From an uncultured Ruminococcus sp. (GTDB lineage: Bacteria; Bacillota; Clostridia; Oscillospirales; Ruminococcaceae), in NCBI GenBank assembly GCA_934474025.1, contig CAKSMF010000005.1, forward strand, positions 62,001 through 126,000: a DNA stretch of 64,000 nt, in the 5' to 3' direction. A program made the position numbers and the translations under genes. This document shows positions 35,576 to 44,432 of this stretch, one piece after another (within the stretch, counting starts at the first letter, position 1; each line of letters opens with the position of its first letter). The notes under the pieces were generated by a model. That model had not been told where the DNA came from. It saw only the letters and a list, made by a program, of their open reading frames with translations, and did no database searches.

Positions 35576-35602
35576 TTAGCACTCTACATCTCCGAGTGCT
35601 AA
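35576..35602 (-). promoter_or_regulatory. CIRCE operator
   Basis: A perfect 9-9-9 element TTAGCACTC-N9-GAGTGCTAA lies 24 bp upstream of the hrcA start. A TTGACA -35 lies upstream on the minus strand (about 35628-35633), with AT-rich -10 candidates between. Confidence 0.97.
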
Positions 35603-35711
35603 GTATAATTTAACACTATTATTAGAGTTTGTCAAGGGTTTTATGCAAATTCGTATGAATTAACAAAAATTTCACCTTTAAATATTGATAAAATATCAAT
35701 TTCAAACAAAA

Positions 35712-35749
35712 GAAACAGCTCCTACTAATGAACGAAGAGGAGCTGTTTC
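35712..35749 (-). terminator. Terminator-like hairpin after the solute-binding protein gene
   Basis: GAAACAGCTCCT, 14-nt loop, AGGAGCTGTTTC with a T-rich end on the minus strand, about 70 bp past the stop. Confidence 0.7.
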
Positions 35750-35817
35750 AGAAAAAAGGAGGTTAATATATTAAAAAACTGGATAGCAATTTTATTTCAA
35801 TTCTTATTTTTTTGAAA

Positions 35818-38226
35818 TCATGATTGTTCACTGATAAGAATTGATATACGACTTTGTAATTTGTCTACAGTTTGCTGTGAAGAAGCCTCACCCTTGAAAT
35901 ATTTTGTTGCTTCTTCCTTTAATATCTGACTTACTTCTTCATTGTATCCGATGTACATTCTGTCAGCATTCTTGATATAATCAACAACAAAGTCTTTTTC
36001 TTCTTTTGTAAGAGGAGAAACATTAATTTCCTTGTCATTTACAAAATAAGTGTTATCGTATTCAACCTTTTTACCATTTTCGTCAATGTAATAAGGTTTA
36101 TGCATAGAATCTTCTGCTGCTTTGTCGAATGCAGAAACAAGTGACGGAAGTCCGAAACCATAATTATTTGTTTGTTCTTCTTCTTTAAAGAAGGATTTTA
36201 TAAATTCCCAGCAAGCTTCTTTTGAAGGCGAACTGTCAAGAATAGCCATTGAATTATTTAATGAAAGTAAAGCACCTTTTCCGTTGCTTGACGGTATGCC
36301 GACAAGGGTTATATCATCACCAAATGTAACATTTTTTGCTATTGAATATTGTGTAAGTTCATAAAATGTTACATCACTCAACAAAGCCTTATCATTAAGA
36401 CACATAGTTTCCTGTTCGTTCCAGTAAGCATTTAATTCATCATCTGAAGCGTTTTCCCAGTCGATTTCGTCGTCTTCATCTGGGAATTCATTGCAGAATT
36501 CAAGAACCTTTTTAAATTCATCACTATCAAAATTGCATTCATTTTTTTCATTGTCTATAAATTCATCACTACAGAAGTTTACTAACATATCAAAAACGGA
36601 TTCTTTTGAGTTTGTATAACTTGTAAGCTTCATATCCGGATTGTTATGCATAGTATCAATAAGTTCATCAGGAGTCCAGTTTTCCTTATCAAAGAATTTA
36701 GTTTTGCACGCTAATGTTGATACTTGGAAATTAGCAGAAAGTGAGTAAAGTTTTCCGTCTATTTCGCTTGCTTTCAAAACGTTAGGCATAATATCATCTT
36801 TGGATAATTCCTCATCTTTTTCAAGGAATGTGTAAAGGTCAGTGTAAGTTCCTTGATGTGCAAGTTCAGAGATAATATTATAATCGTAACTTATAATCAT
36901 ATCAGGAACATCTCCTGAAATTATGTCCATTTTGAGTTGTTTTTCAGCGGAATTAGTCTGCTTTTCGGTTTCAGAATCCCATTCATTGTACTTGCTGTAA
37001 TCTGCAACTTTCAGACGATATTGACTATTGGATTTATTGAATTCAGTGATTTTTGAGGTAATGGAAGAATCATTCCCCATGGTAGCCACTGTAATAATAG
37101 TTTGATTTGCAAGTTCTTCAGGATTTCTTCTTGTAAGGCGTACAAATCCTGAAGTATTAGTGGAATAATTATTGATATAGACAATAAAATCTCCGTCTTC
37201 GCAACCGATAAACTGTTGTACAGTACTAGAGTCCATATCAGAGTCAATCCAGTTAATTATTTCAACAGGTTTTTTATCTTTTCCCACTCCATAAAGTCCG
37301 GATTGATTCGTCATAAATAAAGTATATTCACCAATACCCGTACTAATGCTATTTATATCTAAAATATCATTTTCATTGATATCTATATCACTGTCAGTGA
37401 ATTTTTTATTATCAACATCGACACATTTTATTTCACTGCCTTTGGAAGTATAACAATAGCATAAGATATTTCCCTCTAAATCAGTTGTAAAGCTGTTAAT
37501 CCAGTTAATATCATCGCTTTCAATTTCGCCGTTAATTGTACCATCTTCATTCATAATGAGATATGTTTCATTTTCACCGCTTAAAGTAATAACAAGTTTT
37601 CCATTGTTTCCGGCAACAATGTTATTTACTTGTAGTGCATCGTATGAATCATCACCATATTTGCTGAGGTCAACCGGACTTTCAGAAACTATCTGTCCGT
37701 CAGAACTGAGTTTATAGAGCGTGTATGAATATTTAGCAGCTTCGTTCATGGCATCATAGTCAAAGTTTTCGTAATCAAAGTCAGGGTCTTCATAGTCAGG
37801 AAGTTTAAAATCGCCGTAATCTATGAGTGTAAAGAACACATATATTGAACCGTCAGGAGCTACTGATGTTCTGAGATATGACTGAGAATTTTCAGGTTTT
37901 GTAAAGTCAAGTGGAATTTCATTAAATCCGCTGAAATCAATATCAGTAAGATAAAGACTGGAATTTGAACTGCTTCCGCCTAAAATAAGAACCTTTGAAC
38001 TATCTTTGATATAAGACATTTGTTCAATATATTCTGCCGGAATATCTATATCGATATCAACACTGCTGAATGAATTTGTAATTACATTATTAGCTGTTTC
38101 AGTGGATTGAGCAGTTGATTCACCGCCTGAACTTTCTTCTGAACTGCCTTTGCATGAATATGCTGAAAATACCATTGCCAGTGCAAGAGTTCCTGTTATT
38201 GAGCGTTTGATAAGTGAATTTTTCAT
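35818..38226 (-). CDS. Lipoprotein: beta-propeller-like N-half fused to ABC solute-binding domain
   Basis: This 802-aa lipoprotein has a signal peptide with lipobox FSAYSC (Cys ~25). Residues ~60-375 show repeated beta units (VAPDGSIYVFF, AGNNGKLVITL, TTDLEGNILCYC), which read like a beta-propeller. From about 380 on there is a family-1 extracellular solute-binding domain (TIITVATMGNDSSITSKITEFNKSN, PDMIISYDYN, LVGIPSSNGKGALLSLNNSMAI). It belongs to the locus with two sugar-type permeases, an HlyD-like and a MacB-PCD-like protein. The start is ATG at 38226 behind AAAGGT; the ATGs further upstream lie in the previous gene. No ATPase gene is present nearby. Confidence 0.75.
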   Translation of the reverse strand: MKNSLIKRSITGTLALAMVFSAYSCKGSSEESSGGESTAQSTETANNVITNSFSSVDIDIDIPAEYIEQMSYIKDSSKVLILGGSSSNSSLYLTDIDFSGFNEIPLDFTKPENSQSYLRTSVAPDGSIYVFFTLIDYGDFKLPDYEDPDFDYENFDYDAMNEAAKYSYTLYKLSSDGQIVSESPVDLSKYGDDSYDALQVNNIVAGNNGKLVITLSGENETYLIMNEDGTINGEIESDDINWINSFTTDLEGNILCYCYTSKGSEIKCVDVDNKKFTDSDIDINENDILDINSISTGIGEYTLFMTNQSGLYGVGKDKKPVEIINWIDSDMDSSTVQQFIGCEDGDFIVYINNYSTNTSGFVRLTRRNPEELANQTIITVATMGNDSSITSKITEFNKSNSQYRLKVADYSKYNEWDSETEKQTNSAEKQLKMDIISGDVPDMIISYDYNIISELAHQGTYTDLYTFLEKDEELSKDDIMPNVLKASEIDGKLYSLSANFQVSTLACKTKFFDKENWTPDELIDTMHNNPDMKLTSYTNSKESVFDMLVNFCSDEFIDNEKNECNFDSDEFKKVLEFCNEFPDEDDEIDWENASDDELNAYWNEQETMCLNDKALLSDVTFYELTQYSIAKNVTFGDDITLVGIPSSNGKGALLSLNNSMAILDSSPSKEACWEFIKSFFKEEEQTNNYGFGLPSLVSAFDKAAEDSMHKPYYIDENGKKVEYDNTYFVNDKEINVSPLTKEEKDFVVDYIKNADRMYIGYNEEVSQILKEEATKYFKGEASSQQTVDKLQSRISILISEQS

Positions 38227-38266
38227 AAATAGTACCTTTCCGGAAAAAATTTTTTCCATAAAATTT

Positions 38267-39424
38267 TTATGCATCTTTCTTTTGTTTGTTTTTAATTTTT
38301 TCTTTTATATCCATTCGTTTTCTGTCTATGAATATAGATATTTTCCGTAAAATCAAAGGTTGCTTTTTTCGCAGGAATTTTACAGCGATAATTACAAGCC
38401 ATACAATTGTAAGAAATGGTACAGCAAATAATATACGTCTGAAAAAATATAGAAATGTAAGTTTAAATTCAACAAGTCGGGAAGCGTTTTCCCAATAAGG
38501 ATAGATTATATCATTTTTTATTATGGCATAATCTGATATTTTTTTAAAAGCTTTTGCTCTTATAGACGGTTCAAAACGTGTGCTGTTTTTTACTATTGAA
38601 TATTTTTCTTTGTAGTTTTCGGAAAAATATTTTTTTATTATATTGTATCCGAAATCTTTAACAGGGTTTGGAAGAACAATTTCATAACAGGTTATCTGTG
38701 TGAAATTCGTAACAGCAGGAGTTATAATTGTATCATCATCTAAAAATGTGTTATTGAGATTTCCACCGGACGTTGCTGAAAGTCCGGAAGTTCCGTTATA
38801 GGATATATATATTCTCGGAAGACTGCCGATACAATCTTTTTCAGGGTCAGTTGAAGGATTTTCTATAACTCCGGATATATAGAATTTTATACCATTTATA
38901 TATAAATTCATTCCTGCCACATTATAAGAACCATATAAATCCCATGCAAGACTGCGGTCAATAACAGCACCGTCCTGCATAATATCGGTGTCCTTAAAAA
39001 ATGCACCATTTATTAACTGAAAGTTTCTGAAAGAAAAGAAATCTCCTCCAACAGCCGTCAGTACAGCATCGGAACGTCCTGTCAAATCGCCCCGCACTGT
39101 AAAAGTTCCCATTTGTGAACTATAAGCATCTGAAAACGGTAAATTTTGTTCGTTAATCTGTATTGAAGCGTTACTCAAGGAATTTATAATTTCTCCATGC
39201 AATGAATTGAGATTATCAGTTGTAAAGTTAGAATCTTTTGCTAAAAACGTGCTTATCTGTGCAAAATGTTCTTTGCTGTTATTTTTCCAACGGTCAGCAT
39301 TAAGGTTGTATTGCTGGGAATCCGCTATAGAATTTCCGACAATAGTCATTATGCATATTGCTGTAATAACAATAATATTTAAAATAATTATAATGATATA
39401 TTTTAACCTCGGTTTTAATTTCAT
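38267..39424 (-). CDS. MacB-periplasmic-core-like membrane protein without FtsX domain
   Basis: This 385-aa protein has one N-terminal helix (~7-32), a ~250-aa extracytoplasmic domain with VTAVGGDFFSFRNFQLINGAF-like features (LTAVGGDFFSFRNFQ) and DGAVIDRSLAWDLYGS, then one C-terminal helix (~325-350) and a basic tail. The middle resembles the MacB_PCD domain of ABC permeases, but the usual three C-terminal FtsX helices are missing. It lies directly after the HlyD-like gene (13-nt gap), consistent with a partner role. The start is ATG at 39424. Confidence 0.55.
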   Translation of the reverse strand: MKLKPRLKYIIIIILNIIVITAICIMTIVGNSIADSQQYNLNADRWKNNSKEHFAQISTFLAKDSNFTTDNLNSLHGEIINSLSNASIQINEQNLPFSDAYSSQMGTFTVRGDLTGRSDAVLTAVGGDFFSFRNFQLINGAFFKDTDIMQDGAVIDRSLAWDLYGSYNVAGMNLYINGIKFYISGVIENPSTDPEKDCIGSLPRIYISYNGTSGLSATSGGNLNNTFLDDDTIITPAVTNFTQITCYEIVLPNPVKDFGYNIIKKYFSENYKEKYSIVKNSTRFEPSIRAKAFKKISDYAIIKNDIIYPYWENASRLVEFKLTFLYFFRRILFAVPFLTIVWLVIIAVKFLRKKQPLILRKISIFIDRKRMDIKEKIKNKQKKDA

Positions 39425-39437
39425 TGACAACACCGCC

Positions 39438-41252
39438 TTAGTTGTCTTTCATGCGAACCTGTTCATTTGGCTTTATAGGCTTACTTGCAGTAGTGATAAC
39501 ATAATCTCCGGAAGAAATTGCTCCCTGTACAGCACTTGAAATTTCGTCTGATGCAAGGACTTCAACGTCTACTCTCTTTGCATAATATCTGTTTCCGAGA
39601 GGTGAACTCTTTGAATTTACTATCAGAACAAAAGAACCTTTACTGTCTTTATAAACCGCACTTTTCGGAACAATAGTATCATAACTTCCGCTACCGCAAG
39701 GTATAGACAAATCAATCATAGTACCTGTACTAACATCACCTGTTACTGAAAATTTAAGGATTTTATTTTTTGAATTTGCTTTTGTATCATTTTTTATATC
39801 GGTAAGGACGGCTGTAATATTGCCATTCCAGTTGTTGACAACTTCTGCTTCAATACCCTTTTTGATTTTTTTAGTTTTTTCAGCTTCAACTGTCAATTCA
39901 ACAGTGTAACCCTCTTCGGCAATATCGATTACCGCAACAGGAACATCAGGAACAGTTTCTTCACCTATCTTGGCACTTATTGAACTTACTATACCACTGT
40001 ATTCTGATTTTATTTCTGTAATTGAATTTTCTTGTTTAATTTTTTCAATTTTCTTGTTAAGGTTATCAATTTCTTTTTTCTTTGCTTCAATTTCGAGTGT
40101 ATTTGTTTTGTTCTGGAGGTCATTTTCATTTTTTGTTTTGTTGAGATTAACAATAAGTTCTTCAAGAGCGTTTTGCTTAACTCGAATATCTTCGTCATAT
40201 TGTTCTATTGACATTGCAGAATCGCTACCCTGTGAGGATTCGTAATTTGCAATCTGTTCATTAAGGGAATCAATATCACTTTCAATGCTGTATAACTGGT
40301 TCATAAGGTCGTTACGTATTTCAGCTTTGTTATTATTGTACTCGTCTAAAGCTGTGTCACGAACGGCTCTTTTAGCATCGGCATCAGCTTTTAAAGCTTC
40401 AAGAGTGCCATTGTCAGGTGTAGGTGTAGTAGTTGGTTCTTGAGTTGAATCCTGTGAACCATTATCGGTATCAGATGTAGTATCAGTATAATTTTCTGTA
40501 GGTGATTCAGAAGGATTTTCAGAGGGCTTTCCGGTAAGCATTTGTGTATAAAGAGCATAAGCAGTATTATAATCTTCTTCAGCTTTGGAATAAGCGTCAT
40601 AAAGGAAAATAAGATTTCCGATATATTCAACGGAAGCAGACGCATAATCATTGGAATCTATTGCAATTATAGTTGACTGTAACTTATCAAAAATCTTAGT
40701 TTTTCTGGTACGTTCGTTTTTATTGCTGTTGTAATCGTAAAGACTTTGCTGTGCGGAATCCGAATTTGCAATAGCATTGTTTCTTTTTGCAATAGCAGCG
40801 TTAAGGTCTTCACGGGCATTGCTGATAGCCTGATTTTCTGCGGTGTAGTCTTCCGGAGTAGTCAAAAGAGCCTTTTGGTATTCGAGTTCAAGAGCAATCA
40901 ATGAAGCCTGAGCGGTTTCAAGTTCTTCTGAATCTTCCGTACCTACTGTGAAGAGTACATCACCCTTTTTGACTTCCTGACCTGTTTTAATCATAATTGT
41001 GTCAATAATCTTGTTTCCGTCCACCTTGACATCATATGATTGATTTGATTCAACAAGACCACTTCCACGGATACGCTCTGTAAGTTTGCCGGAAGTAGCA
41101 CTTTCTGTAGTAATTTCAGCAAGAGATTTGTTCATGATTGTATTTGAACAAAATGTAAGTACAAGCATAACTATCAGGAAAACTATAAGAATAGTTTTAA
41201 TTATTTCCCTTTTCCTGTTGGGAGTATAATTCCCCTTATTATTTTCATTCAT
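39438..41252 (-). CDS. HlyD/RND-adaptor-like protein with long coiled coil
   Basis: This 604-aa protein has an N-terminal helix (~17-37). The first half of a biotinyl-lipoyl-like domain (GLVESNQSYDVKVDGNKIID, with VKKGDVLFTVG) comes next. A very long coiled-coil region (~110-415) is interrupted by a Ser/Thr/Pro-rich insert (~240-285). The second lipoyl half and barrel domains (EIKSEYSGIVSSISAKIGEE, IVPKSAVYKDSKGSFVLIV) end it. This is the layout of membrane fusion/adaptor proteins of MacA/HlyD type. Such a protein between sugar permeases and a solute-binding lipoprotein is unusual. Confidence 0.75.
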   Translation of the reverse strand: MNENNKGNYTPNRKREIIKTILIVFLIVMLVLTFCSNTIMNKSLAEITTESATSGKLTERIRGSGLVESNQSYDVKVDGNKIIDTIMIKTGQEVKKGDVLFTVGTEDSEELETAQASLIALELEYQKALLTTPEDYTAENQAISNAREDLNAAIAKRNNAIANSDSAQQSLYDYNSNKNERTRKTKIFDKLQSTIIAIDSNDYASASVEYIGNLIFLYDAYSKAEEDYNTAYALYTQMLTGKPSENPSESPTENYTDTTSDTDNGSQDSTQEPTTTPTPDNGTLEALKADADAKRAVRDTALDEYNNNKAEIRNDLMNQLYSIESDIDSLNEQIANYESSQGSDSAMSIEQYDEDIRVKQNALEELIVNLNKTKNENDLQNKTNTLEIEAKKKEIDNLNKKIEKIKQENSITEIKSEYSGIVSSISAKIGEETVPDVPVAVIDIAEEGYTVELTVEAEKTKKIKKGIEAEVVNNWNGNITAVLTDIKNDTKANSKNKILKFSVTGDVSTGTMIDLSIPCGSGSYDTIVPKSAVYKDSKGSFVLIVNSKSSPLGNRYYAKRVDVEVLASDEISSAVQGAISSGDYVITTASKPIKPNEQVRMKDN

Positions 41253-41271
41253 AAGAAATCTCCTTTTATAT

Positions 41272-42171
41272 TTAACCTTTTATTCCACCGGCGGTTATTC
41301 CTTCAACGAGGTAATCCTCACCATATAGGAACATTAGTACAGTGGGTATCATATAGACTGTGCCAACAGCAAAAGCAAGTCCGATATCACCGGTGTTTAT
41401 CTGTGAAAGAAAAACTGACAACGGGTGCAATGCTGAAACAGCGTCGGGGTCTGTTATGAGAATCAGAGGTTGTTCAACCATGTTCCAATAATCGATGAAT
41501 ACAAGCATTCCTATTGAAATCAAGGCACTTTTGCACATAGGAAGATATATTTGTGTCATAATCTGCCATTCTGATGCACCGTCAAGCTTTGCAGCTTCAA
41601 CATACGATATAGGAATACGTTTCATAACCTTTGTGAGCAGGAAAACACTGAATGGTGAAAAAATTCCTGGTAAAATTATTGCCCACCTTGTGTCAAGAAT
41701 ATTGAAATATTTTGCTACAAGATAGTTCGGAACAAGTGTAACCTGATACGGCATAAGCATAAGAATAATATACGCAAAGAATATAAGATTTTTCACTTTG
41801 TTGTTGTGTCTCGAAAGTCCGTATGATGTAAGTACAGCAACAGCAATCTGAAATACAGTTATCGGAACTGTAAGTATTATTGAATTCCAGAATTTAAAAA
41901 GATATTCCGGATTTTTAAAAAGTACATTTTTATATTGAGATAATGTGGCTTTGTCCGGAATGAATTTAAGATTCACGTTGTGTGAAATAAAAACTTTTTT
42001 ATCTTCTGTCATGTTGCTGAACATTGAACCATAGTTAGCAGAAATTTCGCTTGAGGTCATAAAGGAATTGGCAATAGTAAGAACGGTTGGCATTATAAAC
42101 ATTATAGCAGTAACACATATAAAAACTGAAATAATTATATTAAATATATGGGTTCTTTTTTTTGAAGTCAT
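41272..42171 (-). CDS. Carbohydrate ABC transporter permease (MalG/UgpE type)
   Basis: This 299-aa inner-membrane protein has six predicted helices and the ABC-importer loop YVEAAKLDGASEWQIMTQIYLPMCK (EAA motif, residues ~195-220). It ends EGITAGGIKG, typical of MalG-type permeases. It overlaps the upstream permease by one base (TGATG). An ATPase of the MsmX/MalK type would have to come from elsewhere in the genome, as is common in Firmicutes. Confidence 0.88.
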   Translation of the reverse strand: MTSKKRTHIFNIIISVFICVTAIMFIMPTVLTIANSFMTSSEISANYGSMFSNMTEDKKVFISHNVNLKFIPDKATLSQYKNVLFKNPEYLFKFWNSIILTVPITVFQIAVAVLTSYGLSRHNNKVKNLIFFAYIILMLMPYQVTLVPNYLVAKYFNILDTRWAIILPGIFSPFSVFLLTKVMKRIPISYVEAAKLDGASEWQIMTQIYLPMCKSALISIGMLVFIDYWNMVEQPLILITDPDAVSALHPLSVFLSQINTGDIGLAFAVGTVYMIPTVLMFLYGEDYLVEGITAGGIKG

Positions 42172-43058
42172 CAGCTTTCAACGTCCTTTCCGAAGAAGTG
42201 TTCAGAAATCAGCAAAATTGCAATTATTACAATCATTACAAGTGAAAATAGAACTGCTGAAGTGGAAAGTTTCTGATAATTAAACTTCTCAAATGTATTG
42301 TTCATGAAATGCTGTAGTGTATACAGATTTTCAATAGGATAGTTGCCGATAAGAAGATAGATTTCACGGAAAATTTTGAAAGAACTTATAAGTGACAATA
42401 TAATTACAAATACAATAGTGGGAGACATATATCTTAGTTTTATATGAAAAAACTGATACATTTTACTTGCTCCCTCAAGTTCTGCAACTTCCATAAGGTC
42501 TTTTGGAATGCTTCCGAGTGCCGACATGAAAAGTATCATATTATAGCCGATATTCTTCCATAGAAACATGAGAACAATTACTGCCATTCCATAAGAGGAA
42601 GTAAGCCATTCAATTGGTTTACCTCCGAATTTTTCAATAATTTGGTTAACTGTTCCGTGATTGTGGAAAATAACCTGCCATACAAGCACTACCGATGCAG
42701 TAGGAACCATAAGCGGACTTAGAAAAAACGTTCGGAAAATGCTTTTGCCAGGAATATTTCTTTCAAGTATCACAGCCAGCCATAATGGAATTATAACCGC
42801 AAGTGGTATTGCTATACAAGAAAACAAAGCGGTATTTTTTGAGGCTTTTTGAAATGCTGTATTATGTATAAGTGCTGTATAATTTTCTAATCCAACGAAT
42901 TCGCCTTGTTGAGTATTGTTTATCAGAGAATAATAGATAACTATTAGAAATGGTATCAGAAAAAATATCAGTACTCCGATAAGGCTTGGTATTACGCATA
43001 TATTACTGAAAATTTTTTCACCTCGTTTACCGCAAGGGTTTCTGAAATGTTTCTTCAT
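42171..43058 (-). CDS. Carbohydrate ABC transporter permease (MalF/UgpA type)
   Basis: This 295-aa permease has six helices and the EAA loop LMEVAELEGASKMYQFFHIKL (~190-210). FLIPFLIVIYYSLINN near the N-terminus and LENYTALIHNTAFQKASKNT are typical of UgpA-like proteins. It is the first gene of the five-gene locus, behind a strong promoter with an inverted-repeat operator. Confidence 0.88.
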   Translation of the reverse strand: MKKHFRNPCGKRGEKIFSNICVIPSLIGVLIFFLIPFLIVIYYSLINNTQQGEFVGLENYTALIHNTAFQKASKNTALFSCIAIPLAVIIPLWLAVILERNIPGKSIFRTFFLSPLMVPTASVVLVWQVIFHNHGTVNQIIEKFGGKPIEWLTSSYGMAVIVLMFLWKNIGYNMILFMSALGSIPKDLMEVAELEGASKMYQFFHIKLRYMSPTIVFVIILSLISSFKIFREIYLLIGNYPIENLYTLQHFMNNTFEKFNYQKLSTSAVLFSLVMIVIIAILLISEHFFGKDVES

Positions 43059-43150
43059 GTTTTTATCACAACCTTTCTGTTAAGTATCTCTCTATATATA
43101 AGTGATTTAAAAAAACAAAAAAGATGAAATCAAAATATATTTTTTTCTTT

Positions 43151-43205
43151 TTACTAAATCCTTTGTTTAGTAATTATATTATATCGCTTTTTTGTTTTTT
43201 GTCAA
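43151..43205 (-). promoter_or_regulatory. Promoter and inverted-repeat operator of the transport locus
   Basis: On the minus strand, TTGACA (43200-43205), 16 bp, TATAAT (43178-43183), followed by TTACTAAA-N7-TTTAGTAA (43151-43173) at the likely transcription start. This arrangement fits repression. The rest of the 43059-43366 gap shows no gene. Confidence 0.65.
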
Positions 43206-43366
43206 TATCCCGAGGATATGGAAATATAATTCATATAGCTCGCAATAAAACATGCACAATTATACGACTTATATAAAAATAAAATTGTGAATAAAGACTA
43301 TTTTTATATTTTCCTATTGACATTTTTAAAAGTTTGTGATAAAATAATTTTTGTTGAAACACGAAT

Positions 43367-43440
<74 letters not shown>

Positions 43441-43444
43441 TTTT

Positions 43445-43521
43445 GCGCCTTTAACTCAGCTGGATAGAGTAACTGCCTTCTAAGCAGTAAGCCACTGGTT
43501 CGAATCCAGTAAGGCGCGCCA
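43445..43521 (+). tRNA. tRNA-Arg (anticodon TCT)
   Basis: A 77-nt cloverleaf: acceptor GCGCCTT/AAGGCGC, anticodon loop CTTCTAA between ACTGC and GCAGT, T-loop TTCGAAT, discriminator G, encoded CCA. Confidence 0.95.
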
Positions 43522-43530
43522 CTTTTATAT

Positions 43531-43605
43531 GGTGGGTGTAGCTTAGCTGGTTAAAGCGTCGGATTGTGGTCCCGAAGACCGTGGGTTCGAATCCCATCTC
43601 CCACC
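43531..43605 (+). tRNA. tRNA-His (anticodon GTG)
   Basis: A cloverleaf with the extra 5' G (G-1) facing C73, anticodon loop TTGTGGT, and T-loop TTCGAAT. Unlike its two neighbours, the CCA end is not encoded (CCT follows), so it must be added after transcription. Confidence 0.93.
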
Positions 43606-43618
43606 CTTATGAAATTTT

Positions 43619-43651
43619 CTCCCTGATTAGATTAAGTCAGGGAGTTTTTTT
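43619..43651 (+). terminator. Terminator of the tRNA cluster
   Basis: CTCCCTGA, 10-nt loop, TCAGGGAG, T7. Confidence 0.85.
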
Positions 43652-43702
43652 GTGTTGTGTTATTTTTGAATTTTGTGATATATAAACTTACCAGAAAGGT
43701 AT

Positions 43703-44248
43703 TTATATTATGGCTTGAAATCCTTTCTTTTTATCATAGTGAAATTTTAAAATATTATCCATATTATCATATATAAATTTCTGTGCCTTTTCAGAATAAT
43801 AATTCAAATAATATTCTCTTCCATCAGCTGACCTTTTTAATTCTGAAGTAATTCCTTTCATTCTTCCTGATTGTGTAGCAATTCTATTGTTTTCTGCATT
43901 TTTTTGTAACATACCAATATCAAGAAGCCAATCTGTAATCCATACAGCCTGTAATTTTTTTACATTGTTTACCTGAGTAACTTTGTTTAGTTCATTGGCA
44001 ATGTCAGATATTTTTTTCTGTCCATTGATTTCTATTTGTTCAAGCTGTTCTTTGCTTATAAAAAAATCTTTATTACTGTTTGAATTTTTATCTTCTATAA
44101 TTTCAGAAAACAGTTTTAAACATTCTAAGATATTTTTAGTCATTAAAGTTTCCTTGGTGTAACAGTCATTTTTTTCAGATAATATTAAATCTTCTTCTAT
44201 TTTAGAGATATATTCTTTGATTTGATTTATTTTATCGGATTTATCCAT
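43703..44248 (-). CDS. Hypothetical protein, possibly DNA-binding
   Basis: This 181-aa soluble protein is not recognised. The N-terminal half is helical and charged. The middle (VKKLQAVWITDWLLDIGMLQ) and the end (GITSELKRSADGREYYLNYYSEKAQKFIYDN) look like a helical, winged-helix-like core of the kind seen in small phage-type or repressor-like proteins. An inverted repeat TACTGA..TCAGTA overlaps its own promoter, which would fit autoregulation. RBS AAAGGGGC lies upstream of ATG 44248. Confidence 0.5.
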   Translation of the reverse strand: MDKSDKINQIKEYISKIEEDLILSEKNDCYTKETLMTKNILECLKLFSEIIEDKNSNSNKDFFISKEQLEQIEINGQKKISDIANELNKVTQVNNVKKLQAVWITDWLLDIGMLQKNAENNRIATQSGRMKGITSELKRSADGREYYLNYYSEKAQKFIYDNMDNILKFHYDKKKGFQAII

Positions 44249-44269
44249 AATAAGCCCCTTTCATTGATA

Positions 44270-44305
44270 TACTGAAATTATATCATATCAGTAAAAAACT
44301 GTCAA
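44270..44305 (-). promoter_or_regulatory. Promoter with overlapping inverted repeat
   Basis: On the minus strand, TTGACA (44300-44305), 17 bp, TATAAT (44277-44282). The inverted repeat TACTGA-N12-TCAGTA (44270-44293) covers the -10 box. Confidence 0.55.
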
Positions 44306-44312
44306 TAATACC

Positions 44313-44341
44313 TTGAAATTTACTAAAGATTATGTTATAAT
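44313..44341 (+). promoter_or_regulatory. Promoter of panBCD
   Basis: TTGAAA, 17 bp, TATAAT, about 90 bp upstream of panB. Confidence 0.6.
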
Positions 44342-44432
44342 AAGTTCACATCAGGTCAAAAAGAATTGACTCCGTATTTTTGGGGAATATTTTTATTGAG
44401 TAGATTTAATTTAAATAAAAGGAGCTATAAAA

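Noticed and set aside
35552..35582. Longer hrcA start at GTG 35582
   Set aside because: It would start inside the CIRCE operator; the GTG at 35552 gives the family-typical N-terminus.
41272..43058. Assigning the permeases to cellobiose or cellodextrin uptake
   Set aside because: The sequence gives no substrate information, and the locus has unusual partners; the claim would rest only on the organism type.
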